The position numbers and the translations under genes were made by a program. A DNA stretch of 52,056 nucleotides from Anaerofilum faecale. GTDB taxonomy: Bacteria; Bacillota; Clostridia; Oscillospirales; Ruminococcaceae. Within the stretch, counting starts at the first letter, position 1, and each line of letters opens with the position of its first letter. Location: contig DXFV01000011.1 in the NCBI GenBank assembly GCA_019114265.1, forward strand, positions 1 to 52,056. The letters run 5' to 3'. This document shows positions 11,559 to 18,682 of this stretch, piece by piece. The notes under the pieces were generated by a model. It was not told the DNA's origin. It did no database searches and saw only the letters and a program-made list of their open reading frames with translations.

Positions 11559-12107
11559 TTGCGCCATCGGGGGACCGTGCGGCTGGAAACGCCGCGGCTT
11601 TTCCTGCGGCCGCTGGGCCTCGACGACTGCCATGCGATGTTTGAAACCTGGGCGGGCGACCCGCAGGTGACCCGCTGGCTTCGCTGGCAGGCGCACCGCG
11701 ACTGGACCGTGACCGCCGAGATCTTATATCTGTGGCAGCAGCAGGCCGGCGAGCCCGCTTTTTACAATTGGGGCATCTGCCGCAGACAGGACGGCGCGCT
11801 GCTGGGCAGCATCAGCCTCGCCCCGCCCGGGGAGGACGGGATGTGGATGCCGGGCTACTGTCTGGGCCGGGCGTTCTGGGGGCAGGGATACGCCTGCGAG
11901 GCGCTGCGCGAAGTGTGCCGGTTCTGGTTCGAGGAGGTGCAGGGGGACAGCCTGTGCGCCTGCCATGCGGTGGAGAACCCCGCCAGCGGCCGGGTGCTGG
12001 AGAAGGCGGGATTCCGCTTCCTGCGCACCGGCGTGCACCGCAAATTCGACGGCACTCCGGTGGACTGCCGCTTTTACAGATTGAACAGGGAGGACTTGAC
12101 ACTATGA
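11559..12107 (+). CDS. GNAT acetyltransferase, RimJ/RimL type
   Basis: Probable N-acetyltransferase using acetyl-CoA, 182 residues. The N-terminal strand VRLETPRLFLRPLGLDDCHAM is typical of the RimJ/RimL subgroup. The CoA-binding segment is CLGRAFWGQGYACEALREV (a Q/RxxGxG/A variant), followed by ENPASGRVLEKAGFRF. The nearest ATG in frame lies upstream of the mapped promoter, so I use TTG at 11559, 9 bp after AAAGGAAGGGGGG. GTG at 11577 is the alternative. The stop overlaps the hflX ATG (ATGA). The substrate is unknown; RimJ-like proteins modify ribosomal proteins or small amines. Confidence 0.82.
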   Translation: MRHRGTVRLETPRLFLRPLGLDDCHAMFETWAGDPQVTRWLRWQAHRDWTVTAEILYLWQQQAGEPAFYNWGICRRQDGALLGSISLAPPGEDGMWMPGYCLGRAFWGQGYACEALREVCRFWFEEVQGDSLCACHAVENPASGRVLEKAGFRFLRTGVHRKFDGTPVDCRFYRLNREDLTL

Positions 12108-13363
12108 CCGAACAGAAGGATATGACCCAGCGGCCGCCGGTGAAGGTGGTCTTGCTGGGGGTGGATCTGGGGCAGTACGACGCCGACCGCAGCATGGCCG
12201 AGCTGGAAGCGCTGGCCGAGGCCAACCACATGCAGGCGGTGGCGCAGGTGCTGCAGAAGCGGGACGCCATCGACGTGGCCACCGTGCTGGGCGAAGGGCG
12301 CGTGGAGGAGGCGCGGCTGCTGTGCCAGAATTTGCAGGCCGAGGCGGCGATCTTCGACGGCGAGCTGTCCGGCAGCCAGATCCGCAACCTGGAGCAGGCG
12401 CTGGAGGTGGAGGTGCTGGACCGCACCATGCTGATCCTGGAGATCTTCTCCAGCCGCGCCGTCACCAACGAAGGCAAATTGCAGACCGAGCTGGCCACCC
12501 TGCGCTACCGTCTGCCCCGGCTCACCGGCCTGGGACAGAGCCTGTCCCGGCAGGGCGGCGGCGGGGGCGGCGGAGCCGGCGCACGCCGCGGCGCCGGTGA
12601 GAGCAAACTGGAATACGACCGCCGGCATCTGCGCCGCCGGATCGACGCGCTGTCCCAGCGCCTGAAGGAGCTGGAGGCGCGGCGGGGCGAAAACCGCCGC
12701 GCGCGCCAGAAGAGCGGCGTGCCGGTGATCTCGCTGGTGGGATACACCAACGTGGGCAAGTCCAGCCTGCTCAACCGCCTGTGCGGCGCCGAGGTGCTGG
12801 AGGCGGACATGCTCTTCGCCACGCTGGACCCCACCGCCCGCAAGCTGACCCTGCCCAGCGGCCTGAACGTGGTGATGGTGGACACGGTCGGCTTCGTGAG
12901 CCGTCTGCCGCACCATCTGGTGCAGGCGTTCCAGAGCACGCTGGAGGAGACCGCCTATTCCGACATCATCGTCAAGGTGGCCGACGCGGCCGACCCCGAG
13001 CGGGACAGCCAGCTGGCGGTGACCGACGAGGTGCTGCACAGCCTGGGCTGCGACGGCATCCCCCAGCTGACCGTATACAACAAGTGCGACCTGGAGGGCG
13101 CGCTCTCCTTCGACCCGGACATCCTGCTCACCAGCGCCAAGACCGGGCGCGGCATCGAGCAGCTGCTGCAGAAGCTGGACGGCATGCTGTCCGACCGGAT
13201 GCGCCCGGTGAAGGTGCTGCTGCCCTACGACCAGCTGGGCCTGGCCGGGCCGATGCGCCAGCGCGGCAGCGTGAACGTGGAGGAGTACCGCGAGGACGGC
13301 GTGTATCTGGAGGGCATCGTGAAGGCGTCCGACCTGTATATTTATGAGCCGTATCTCGTGTAA
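12104..13363 (+). CDS. hflX: Ribosome-associated GTPase HflX
   Basis: GTPase that binds the 50S subunit and splits stalled ribosomes, 419 residues. N-terminal HflX domain with TVLGEGRVEEA and RTMLILEIFSSRA; a glycine-rich linker (about 150-160); a basic coiled helix; then the G domain with G1 GYTNVGKSS (213-221), G3 DTVGF (260-264) and G4 NKCD (326-329). The visible Gly run at 151-157 matches the usual HflX linker. Start ATG overlaps the upstream stop, so the two genes are translationally coupled. Confidence 0.97.
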   Translation: MTEQKDMTQRPPVKVVLLGVDLGQYDADRSMAELEALAEANHMQAVAQVLQKRDAIDVATVLGEGRVEEARLLCQNLQAEAAIFDGELSGSQIRNLEQALEVEVLDRTMLILEIFSSRAVTNEGKLQTELATLRYRLPRLTGLGQSLSRQGGGGGGGAGARRGAGESKLEYDRRHLRRRIDALSQRLKELEARRGENRRARQKSGVPVISLVGYTNVGKSSLLNRLCGAEVLEADMLFATLDPTARKLTLPSGLNVVMVDTVGFVSRLPHHLVQAFQSTLEETAYSDIIVKVADAADPERDSQLAVTDEVLHSLGCDGIPQLTVYNKCDLEGALSFDPDILLTSAKTGRGIEQLLQKLDGMLSDRMRPVKVLLPYDQLGLAGPMRQRGSVNVEEYREDGVYLEGIVKASDLYIYEPYLV

Positions 13364-13379
13364 AAGGAGCGATTGGACG

Positions 13380-13925
13380 ATGGAATTCATCATCACCCGC
13401 CGCGGCGGCATCCCCTGCCGCGAAACGCTGCCCGCCCGTCTGTGCACACCGGAGGACATCCCGGCGCTCTGGGCGCTGGAACAGCAGGTGCTGGCTGCAC
13501 TGCCCGACCCCGCCCTCTTCATGCCCACTCTGCCCGAAGAACTGGCCGCCCAGCTAAAGGCGGGGTTCATCCTGGCGGTGTGGGACGGCGAGGAGGCGGC
13601 GGCCTATGTCTCGATGGAATACTGCCGCTCTTCCCCCCGCAGCTACGGGCGGGACGCCGGCGCACCGGACAGCGAGCTGAACGCCTGGGCCAATCTGGAC
13701 ACCGTCCTGGTGCGGCCGGACCTGCGCGGGAACGGCCTGCAGCAGGCGCTGCTGACAGCGGCGGAGCGGTTCCTCGCGCCCGGCATCCGCGCACTGGGCG
13801 CGACGGTGAGCCCCGACAACCTCCACAGCCGCCGCAATTTTGAACAATGCGGCTGGCAGGTGGTGTGCCAAAAGGAAAAATACGGCGGCGTGCAGCGCCT
13901 GGTGCTGCAAAAACGGCTGGACTGA
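13380..13925 (+). CDS. GNAT-fold acetyltransferase, substrate unknown
   Basis: 181 residues, GNAT fold. Acetyl-CoA site: LDTVLVRPDLRGNGLQQALLTAAERF (RxxGxGxA/L form), then VSPDNLHSRRNFEQCGWQ, the usual late GNAT helix. Start ATG lies 12 bp after AAAAGGAG and 16 bp after the hflX stop, so it is co-transcribed with hflX. An AT-rich hairpin follows the stop. No motif points to a particular substrate. Confidence 0.88.
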   Translation: MEFIITRRGGIPCRETLPARLCTPEDIPALWALEQQVLAALPDPALFMPTLPEELAAQLKAGFILAVWDGEEAAAYVSMEYCRSSPRSYGRDAGAPDSELNAWANLDTVLVRPDLRGNGLQQALLTAAERFLAPGIRALGATVSPDNLHSRRNFEQCGWQVVCQKEKYGGVQRLVLQKRLD

Positions 13926-13948
13926 GCGGAGTTTTCCACCATTTTTGC

Positions 13949-13977
13949 AAAAAAAGAGGAAAATTTATCTCTTTTTT
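13949..13977 (+). terminator. AT-rich hairpin after the hflX operon
   Basis: AAAAAAGAG pairs with CTCTTTTTT across a 10-nt loop, giving a U-rich 3' arm. The stem has few GC pairs, so it is a weak terminator candidate, but its position 24 bp after the stop fits. Confidence 0.4.
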
Positions 13978-14205
13978 CACAAAATTATGCTGGTAATTTG
14001 GGCGGGAAAGGAATATACTGTACCCAGAACGATACCCAAAGGGAGGGCTGCCGTATGTTGCGCACCGCTTTGCCAGCGACTGCCGACGCGGGGCCCCTCT
14101 GCCCTGCCCCGCCCTTGTGCGCCCTGTGCGCCGGACTGCGCGTTTGCGCTGCCGGTGTGCAGGGCGCTTTTGCTTTGGGGCACACGATGGAAAGGAGCGT
14201 TTGCC

Positions 14206-14397
14206 ATGATCCCCTGCAAAAACGGATGCCCGCACTACTGTGAAGGATGCCACAAAACCTGCGCCCGCTGGAAGACCATCCAGGCCCAGAACGAGCTGGA
14301 CCGCCGCCGGCGCAAGGCCTATATGGACTACTACACACAGCTGTGCACCACCATCGTGCGCCAATGCCGCGCCACCATGCCGCACCAGGTGCGCTGA
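14206..14397 (+). CDS. Small cysteine-rich protein
   Basis: 63 residues. The N-terminal half carries a tight cysteine/histidine group, CKNGCPHYCEGCHKTC, followed by a basic helix (ELDRRRRKAY) and a C-terminal segment with two more Cys. The spacing suggests a small zinc knuckle. I recognise similar short Cys-rich hypotheticals from gut Clostridia and their phages but cannot name a function. ATG lies 9 bp after AAAGGAG. A candidate -10 (TATACT, 14014-14019) lies about 190 bp upstream, leaving a long GC-rich leader. It is followed by the left hairpin of a composite repeat. Confidence 0.75.
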   Translation: MIPCKNGCPHYCEGCHKTCARWKTIQAQNELDRRRRKAYMDYYTQLCTTIVRQCRATMPHQVR

Positions 14398-14413
14398 GCA
14401 CAGCGAACAAAAA

Positions 14414-14761
14414 GGGCTTCCCGCCGAGTGCGGGGAGCCCTGTGTCTGTTGATGCAGCCAGAAGGCTCTGTGCGGCGGGAAGGCTTCGACCTCATCCGCT
14501 CCGCTTTACTGGGGGCAGCACTGCCGGTTCTTTCCCAAGGCTTCCCCCTGGGGGGAAGCTGTCCCCGCAGGGGACTGATGAGGGGGAGGCTTTGCCATCC
14601 CGCCGCGCCGGGGGAGAGCACGGATCGTTTTTTGCGGTCTCGACCTCATCCGCCGCCTGTCGGCGGCACCTTCCCCTGCCAGGGGAAGGCGTTTGGCGGG
14701 GTGCGCGAATCACCGCTTTTTCGGCGAATAAAAGGGGCTTCCCGCACGCGGCGGGAAGCCC
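14414..14761 (+). repeat. Two-unit repeat composite bracketed by hairpins (locus 1)
   Basis: Left hairpin GGGCTTCCCGC/GCGGGGAGCCC at 14414-14440; unit 1 at 14487-14583 (CGACCTCATCCG ... CTGATGAGG, with CCTCATC/GATGAGG as inverted ends); unit 2 at 14641-14690 (CGACCTCATCCG ... CTTCCCCTGCCAGGGGAAGG); right hairpin GGGCTTCCCGC/GCGGGAAGCCC at 14735-14761. The hairpins are 294 bp apart. Each unit is preceded by GC-rich spacer, unit 1 by CTGTGCGGCGGGA. Confidence 0.8.
14735..14761 (-). terminator. Intrinsic terminator after nagA
   Basis: Perfect 11-bp stem GGGCTTCCCGC/GCGGGAAGCCC with a 5-nt loop, followed on the minus strand by CCTTTTATT. It doubles as the right-hand hairpin of the repeat composite. 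On the plus strand TTTTGCTTTTTT follows, so it may be bidirectional. Confidence 0.75.
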
Positions 14762-14795
14762 TTTTGCTTTTTTGGTGATTCGGCGGCGCTGCTGC

Positions 14796-15929
14796 TCACA
14801 GCTCGGTGCCGCCGATGAAGATGTGCTCGGGATGCAGGGTCTCGTCCAGCACCAGCACGTCGGCGCGCTTGCCCTCGGTGATGCTGCCCAGCTCGTCGAA
14901 CAGGCCCACAGCCTGCGCGGGGTTGATGGTGGCGGCCTTCAGAGCCTTCTCCACCGGCACGCCGAAGCTCACGGCGCGGCGGAAGCACTCGGCCAGGCAG
15001 GTGGCGCTGCCGGCGATGGTGCCGTCTTCCAGAGTGGCCAGGCCGTCCTTCATGAACACTTTCTGGCCGCCCAGGCTGTACTCGCCGTTGGGCATGCCGC
15101 AGGCGCGCATGCTGTCGCTGATGAGGCAGACGCGGTCCTTGCCGAACCAGTTGAATACGCTGCGAACCACCGCCGGATGCAGGTGGATGCCGTCGCTGAT
15201 CATCTCCACATGGGCCGCGTCATCGCTGGCGGCGCCCACAACGCCGGGAGCGCGGTGGGTGAAGGCGGGCATGGCGTTGAACAGGTGGGTGGTGTGGGTG
15301 GCGCCGGCGGCATAGCCCTTCTTGGCCTCCTCGTAGGTGGCGCAGGTGTGGGCCAGGCTGACCACGCACTTCTTGCTGGCATGGGCGATGAAGTCCTCGG
15401 CGCCGTTCAGCTCGGGGGCCACGTCCACCAGGCGGATGTTGCCGCCGCTGACCTCAAACAGGCGGTCGAACATGTCCTTGTCGGGGTCGATGATGTATTC
15501 CTCGGCCTGGGCGCCCTTTTTGGCCTTGTTGAAGAAGGGGCCTTCCATGTTCACGCCGCGCAGCACGGCGCCGTTGCCCTCTTTGCCGAACAGGGGACGG
15601 GCGGTCTTGAAGATGTTGGTGAGGATCTCCTCGCTGAACGCCATGGTGGTGCCCATGAAGGTGGTCACGCCCTGGCTGCCCAGGTATTTGCTCATGTCCA
15701 GGATATACTTGTCGCTGCCGTCCACGCAGTCGCAGAAGTCGCTGCCGGCGGCGCCGTGGATGTGGATATCCACAAAGCCGGGGGTGACGTATTTGCCGGC
15801 GGCGTCGATGCCGTCGCCCTCGAGGGTGCCGGCGGGAGCCACCTTGACGATCTTGCCGTCTTCGATCTGGATATCGGCCGCCACGAACTCGGCGTTCTCG
15901 GTGAAGATCTTGCCGTTGCGGATAATCAT
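14796..15929 (-). CDS. nagA: N-acetylglucosamine-6-phosphate deacetylase
   Basis: Cytosolic amidohydrolase that converts GlcNAc-6-P to glucosamine-6-P and acetate, 377 residues, the normal size. Metal site: GFVDIHIHGAAGSDF near residue 55, ENMEGPFF-type Glu (NMEGPFFNKAKKGA), His in VSLAHTCATYEEA and THTTHLFNAM, and catalytic Asp in LISDSMRACG. HRAPGVVGAA is the NagA substrate loop. Start ATG follows AAGGAG. No nagB lies next to it; the gene is monocistronic. Confidence 0.96.
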   Translation of the reverse strand: MIIRNGKIFTENAEFVAADIQIEDGKIVKVAPAGTLEGDGIDAAGKYVTPGFVDIHIHGAAGSDFCDCVDGSDKYILDMSKYLGSQGVTTFMGTTMAFSEEILTNIFKTARPLFGKEGNGAVLRGVNMEGPFFNKAKKGAQAEEYIIDPDKDMFDRLFEVSGGNIRLVDVAPELNGAEDFIAHASKKCVVSLAHTCATYEEAKKGYAAGATHTTHLFNAMPAFTHRAPGVVGAASDDAAHVEMISDGIHLHPAVVRSVFNWFGKDRVCLISDSMRACGMPNGEYSLGGQKVFMKDGLATLEDGTIAGSATCLAECFRRAVSFGVPVEKALKAATINPAQAVGLFDELGSITEGKRADVLVLDETLHPEHIFIGGTEL

Positions 15930-15994
15930 GATGCAACACTCCTTCTATTTTGTGCTTTCTGCGGCGGGCGTACAGCCCCGCCTGTTTTGCCTTT

Positions 15995-16003
15995 ATTATA
16001 CCA
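15995..16003 (-). promoter_or_regulatory. Extended -10 promoter element of nagA
   Basis: TGGTATAAT on the minus strand, 65 bp before the nagA start. No convincing -35 is present, which is typical of extended -10 promoters. Confidence 0.6.
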
Positions 16004-16202
16004 CGAAGCGCAGGCGAAATGGTATCCTTTCGCTATCTTTTTCGGCCGGCCCGCAAGGGGCGGGAAAAAGCGCATAAAAAGTATGGTATAACAGCTGTCC
16101 TGCGGCTATTATAGCGCATCCGCAGCGTTTGCGCGATAGCTTTTTATGTGCAAACTCTTTTGTACACATTTTTTGTTGTTTTGTACGCCGAAGATGTAAA
16201 AG

Positions 16203-16232
16203 CGCCCGCCTGCACCGTGCGGCAGGCGGGCG
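16203..16232 (-). terminator. Terminator after the HD-domain gene
   Basis: Perfect 11-bp stem CGCCCGCCTGC/GCAGGCGGGCG with an 8-nt loop, then CTTTTAC on the minus strand, 8 bp past the stop. Confidence 0.7.
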
Positions 16233-16239
16233 GAAGGAT

Positions 16240-16731
16240 TCAGGCTCGTTCGGGCTGCAGGCGGGCGCGCACCCGTGCCAGACGGTAGAAGGCGCACACC
16301 TCGCCGACGGTGCACAGCTTGTCGGCCAGGCTGACGACCCACGACTCGCGGTGGCGCGGCATATCCCGCAGAGTGACCGGCCACATATGGGTGCGGATGA
16401 TGTCCTCCTCCAGGCCCGACAGGCCGAACCGGCGCGCGTTGCGCAGCGCCATGCCCGGATGGATCACCAGCCGCTCGAACAGGCCCACGGTGGTCTGGTT
16501 CCAGTCGCACAGATACAGATCGTGCAGAAGGCCCGCGCGCGCGGCGGCGCGCTCGTCGAGGCCCAGACGGCGGCAGAGCGAAAAGGACAGATAGGCTACG
16601 AACAGGCTGTGGTCGAAGCAGTCGATCCCTTTCGCATGCTGGGGGATGGCGTGCATCCGCTGCACGTCGGCGTCCTGCAAAAGATCGGCCACACAGCGGC
16701 GAAAATCTGCCAGATTTCTGCGGCTCCACAT
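16240..16731 (-). CDS. HD-domain phosphohydrolase-like protein
   Basis: 163 residues, cytosolic. HD-superfamily metal ligands are visible as His in CFDHSLFVAYLSF, His-Asp in AGLLHDLYLCDW, a further His in VIHPGMALRNA, and a late Asp in SLADKLCTVGEV. This matches short clostridial HD proteins whose substrate (nucleotide or phosphate ester) is unknown. Start follows AAGGAGGAG; an in-frame extension of 49 residues runs into the preceding ABC gene and is rejected. It lies 100 bp after the ABC exporter genes and may be read through from them. Confidence 0.85.
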   Translation of the reverse strand: MWSRRNLADFRRCVADLLQDADVQRMHAIPQHAKGIDCFDHSLFVAYLSFSLCRRLGLDERAAARAGLLHDLYLCDWNQTTVGLFERLVIHPGMALRNARRFGLSGLEEDIIRTHMWPVTLRDMPRHRESWVVSLADKLCTVGEVCAFYRLARVRARLQPERA

Positions 16732-16831
16732 GGGGATCTCCTCCTTTGTCGATGCGTTTTGACGGGGTACAGTGCTATCCTGCCCCCTATCTTTCATCAT
16801 ATCATAAAACGAGCAAAGAAGGAAGAAAGTT

Positions 16832-18682
16832 TCAGCGTCCAATCTTTTCCGTGCCCTCTCCGTGCGCCAGCGCCGCACGGGTGGCCTCGGCGCGGTACTG
16901 GTGGGTGTAGAGGCTGTGGTAGAGGCCGCGCTGCTGCATCAGCTGGTCGTGGGTGCCGCTCTCGGCGATGCGGCCGTCCCGGATGACCAGAATGCAGTCC
17001 GCCGCCCGGATGGTGGACAGCCGGTGCGCCACGATAAAGCTGGTGCGCCCGGCCAGCACCGTCTGGATGGCCTCCTGGATGGTCGCCTCGGTCTCGGTGT
17101 CGATGCTGCTGGTGGCCTCGTCCAGCACGAAGATGCGCGGGTCGGCCAGCAGAACGCGGGCAAGGCTCAGCAGCTGCTTCTGGCCGGTGGAGAGCCGGCC
17201 GCCCCCCTCGCCCACCTGGGCGTCGTACCCGCCCGGCAGCGTGAGGATGAACTCCTCCGCCTTCACCATCCGGGCGGCGCGGCGGATCTCCTCATCGGTG
17301 GCGTCGGGGCGGGCAAAGCGCAGGTTGTCGGCCACCGTCCCGCTGAACAGATGCGGCGTTTGCAGCACATAGCCCAGCCGCGATTGCAGCCACAGCTGGC
17401 TGCGGGTGCGGTAGTCCACCCCGTCGATCTTCACGCTGCCGCTGGTGGGCTCGTAAAAGCGGCAGACCAGGTTGACGATGGTGGATTTGCCCGCGCCGGT
17501 CTCGCCCACCAGCGCGATGGTCTGGCCCGGCTGCACCGTCAGGCAGAAATCGTGCAGCACCTCCTGGCCGGTCTTATACCGGAAAGACACGTGGTCGAAC
17601 TCCACCTTTCCCTCGATGGCAGGCCAGTTTTCCGGCTTCGGGGTGAACAGGTCGCCGTATTTCTCCTCCACGGCGGGGGAGTCTTTCACGTCGGGCTCGG
17701 TGTCCAAAAGGTCCAGCACGCGCTCGGCGCTGGCCTGGGCCGACTGCATCTCGGCCAAAATGTTGGCCAGCTGCTGGATGGGGTCGTACAGCTGGGTGGT
17801 GTAGGTGATGAAGGCGGCCAGCGTGCCCAGCCCCATGCTGCCGGCAAAGACGAGGTTGCCGCCCACACACAGCGCCAGCGCGGTGGAGATGGCGCCCAGG
17901 CTCACCACCAGCGGCATGAACAGCGCGCTGAGCGAGGCCGCGCGCACGCTGGAGGCGTACATGTGGCCGGTGAGCTCCTCAAATTCCTGCTGGGCGGCCT
18001 GCTCGCGCACCAGCGTCTTGGTGGTGACCGCCCCCATCACGCCCTCGTTGAAGGCGCCGGTGATGCGGCTGTTGGCGCGGCGCACCGCCCGCTGCTGCAC
18101 CAGGATGCGGCGCTGGAAATACACGCAGGCCACCGCCAGCACCGGCGTGACGGCCAGCACCAGCAGGCCCAGCTTCCAGTTCATGGCCAGCAGCACGCCC
18201 ACCACGCCCACCACGAAGCCGGCCGCCCACATCAGGTCCACCACGCTCCAGGCGATCATCTCCGAAAGGCGCGCCACGTCGCTGCCCATCCGGGCCATCA
18301 GCCAGCCCACGCTGGTGGTGTCGTAGAAGCTGAAGGACAGCTGCTGCAGCCGGGTGAAGGCGTCCTGACGGATGGCATAGCTGATGTCCATCTCCAGCCG
18401 CCCGGCGTTTTTCACAAACAGGAACACCCCGAACCCCTGCAGCACCACCATGCCCACATACAGCGCCGCAAAGGCGCCAAGCCCGGCCGTGGTGCGGCCG
18501 GTGATGAAGGTGTCGATGGCATAGCGGGTCATCTGGGGATAGGCCAGGTCCACCGCCGCCACCACCAGCAGCACGCCGGCCACAAAGGCCACCCGCCCCG
18601 GCGTGCGCAGCGCGTAGGCCGCCAGGCGCCGCCAGACGCGCAGGTTGATCTTTTGCACATTGTAGTCTTTTTCCTGGATCAT
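16832..18682 (-). CDS. ABC exporter half-transporter, canonical-Glu subunit
   Basis: Fused membrane-ATPase half-transporter, 616 residues: six membrane segments (about 25-320), then the ATPase. Walker A GETGAGKST, Walker B IFVLDE with the catalytic Glu, H-loop IVAHRLSTIR. The ABC signature is LSTGQ rather than LSGGQ. It overlaps the partner gene by 4 bp (ATGA). A subunit with intact Walker-B Glu but imperfect signature, next to one with the reverse pattern, is the hallmark of heterodimeric exporters such as TM287/288 and BmrCD. Substrate unknown: drugs, peptides or lipids are possible. Confidence 0.93.
   Translation of the reverse strand: MIQEKDYNVQKINLRVWRRLAAYALRTPGRVAFVAGVLLVVAAVDLAYPQMTRYAIDTFITGRTTAGLGAFAALYVGMVVLQGFGVFLFVKNAGRLEMDISYAIRQDAFTRLQQLSFSFYDTTSVGWLMARMGSDVARLSEMIAWSVVDLMWAAGFVVGVVGVLLAMNWKLGLLVLAVTPVLAVACVYFQRRILVQQRAVRRANSRITGAFNEGVMGAVTTKTLVREQAAQQEFEELTGHMYASSVRAASLSALFMPLVVSLGAISTALALCVGGNLVFAGSMGLGTLAAFITYTTQLYDPIQQLANILAEMQSAQASAERVLDLLDTEPDVKDSPAVEEKYGDLFTPKPENWPAIEGKVEFDHVSFRYKTGQEVLHDFCLTVQPGQTIALVGETGAGKSTIVNLVCRFYEPTSGSVKIDGVDYRTRSQLWLQSRLGYVLQTPHLFSGTVADNLRFARPDATDEEIRRAARMVKAEEFILTLPGGYDAQVGEGGGRLSTGQKQLLSLARVLLADPRIFVLDEATSSIDTETEATIQEAIQTVLAGRTSFIVAHRLSTIRAADCILVIRDGRIAESGTHDQLMQQRGLYHSLYTHQYRAEATRAALAHGEGTEKIGR

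Larger units (their letters stand above)
14398..14795. other. Intergenic region filled by a composite repeat
   Basis: 398 bp between the small Cys-rich gene and nagA (convergent). Almost all of it is the two-unit repeat composite at 14414-14761; I see no coding sequence that survives inspection. Confidence 0.7.
15930..16239. other. Intergenic region between nagA and the HD-domain gene
   Basis: 310 bp. The left part carries the nagA promoter and leader, the right 40 bp the terminator of the upstream HD-domain gene. The AT-rich centre (16080-16190) contains TATGGTATAACA on the plus strand but no reading frame behind it. I see nothing else convincing. Confidence 0.6.

Noticed and set aside
14055..14243. 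Small frame MLRTALPATADAGPL with AAAGGGAGGG ahead of it.
   Set aside because: It overlaps the Cys-rich small protein in another frame and its composition is unremarkable. A leader peptide cannot be excluded, but the Cys-rich gene is better supported.
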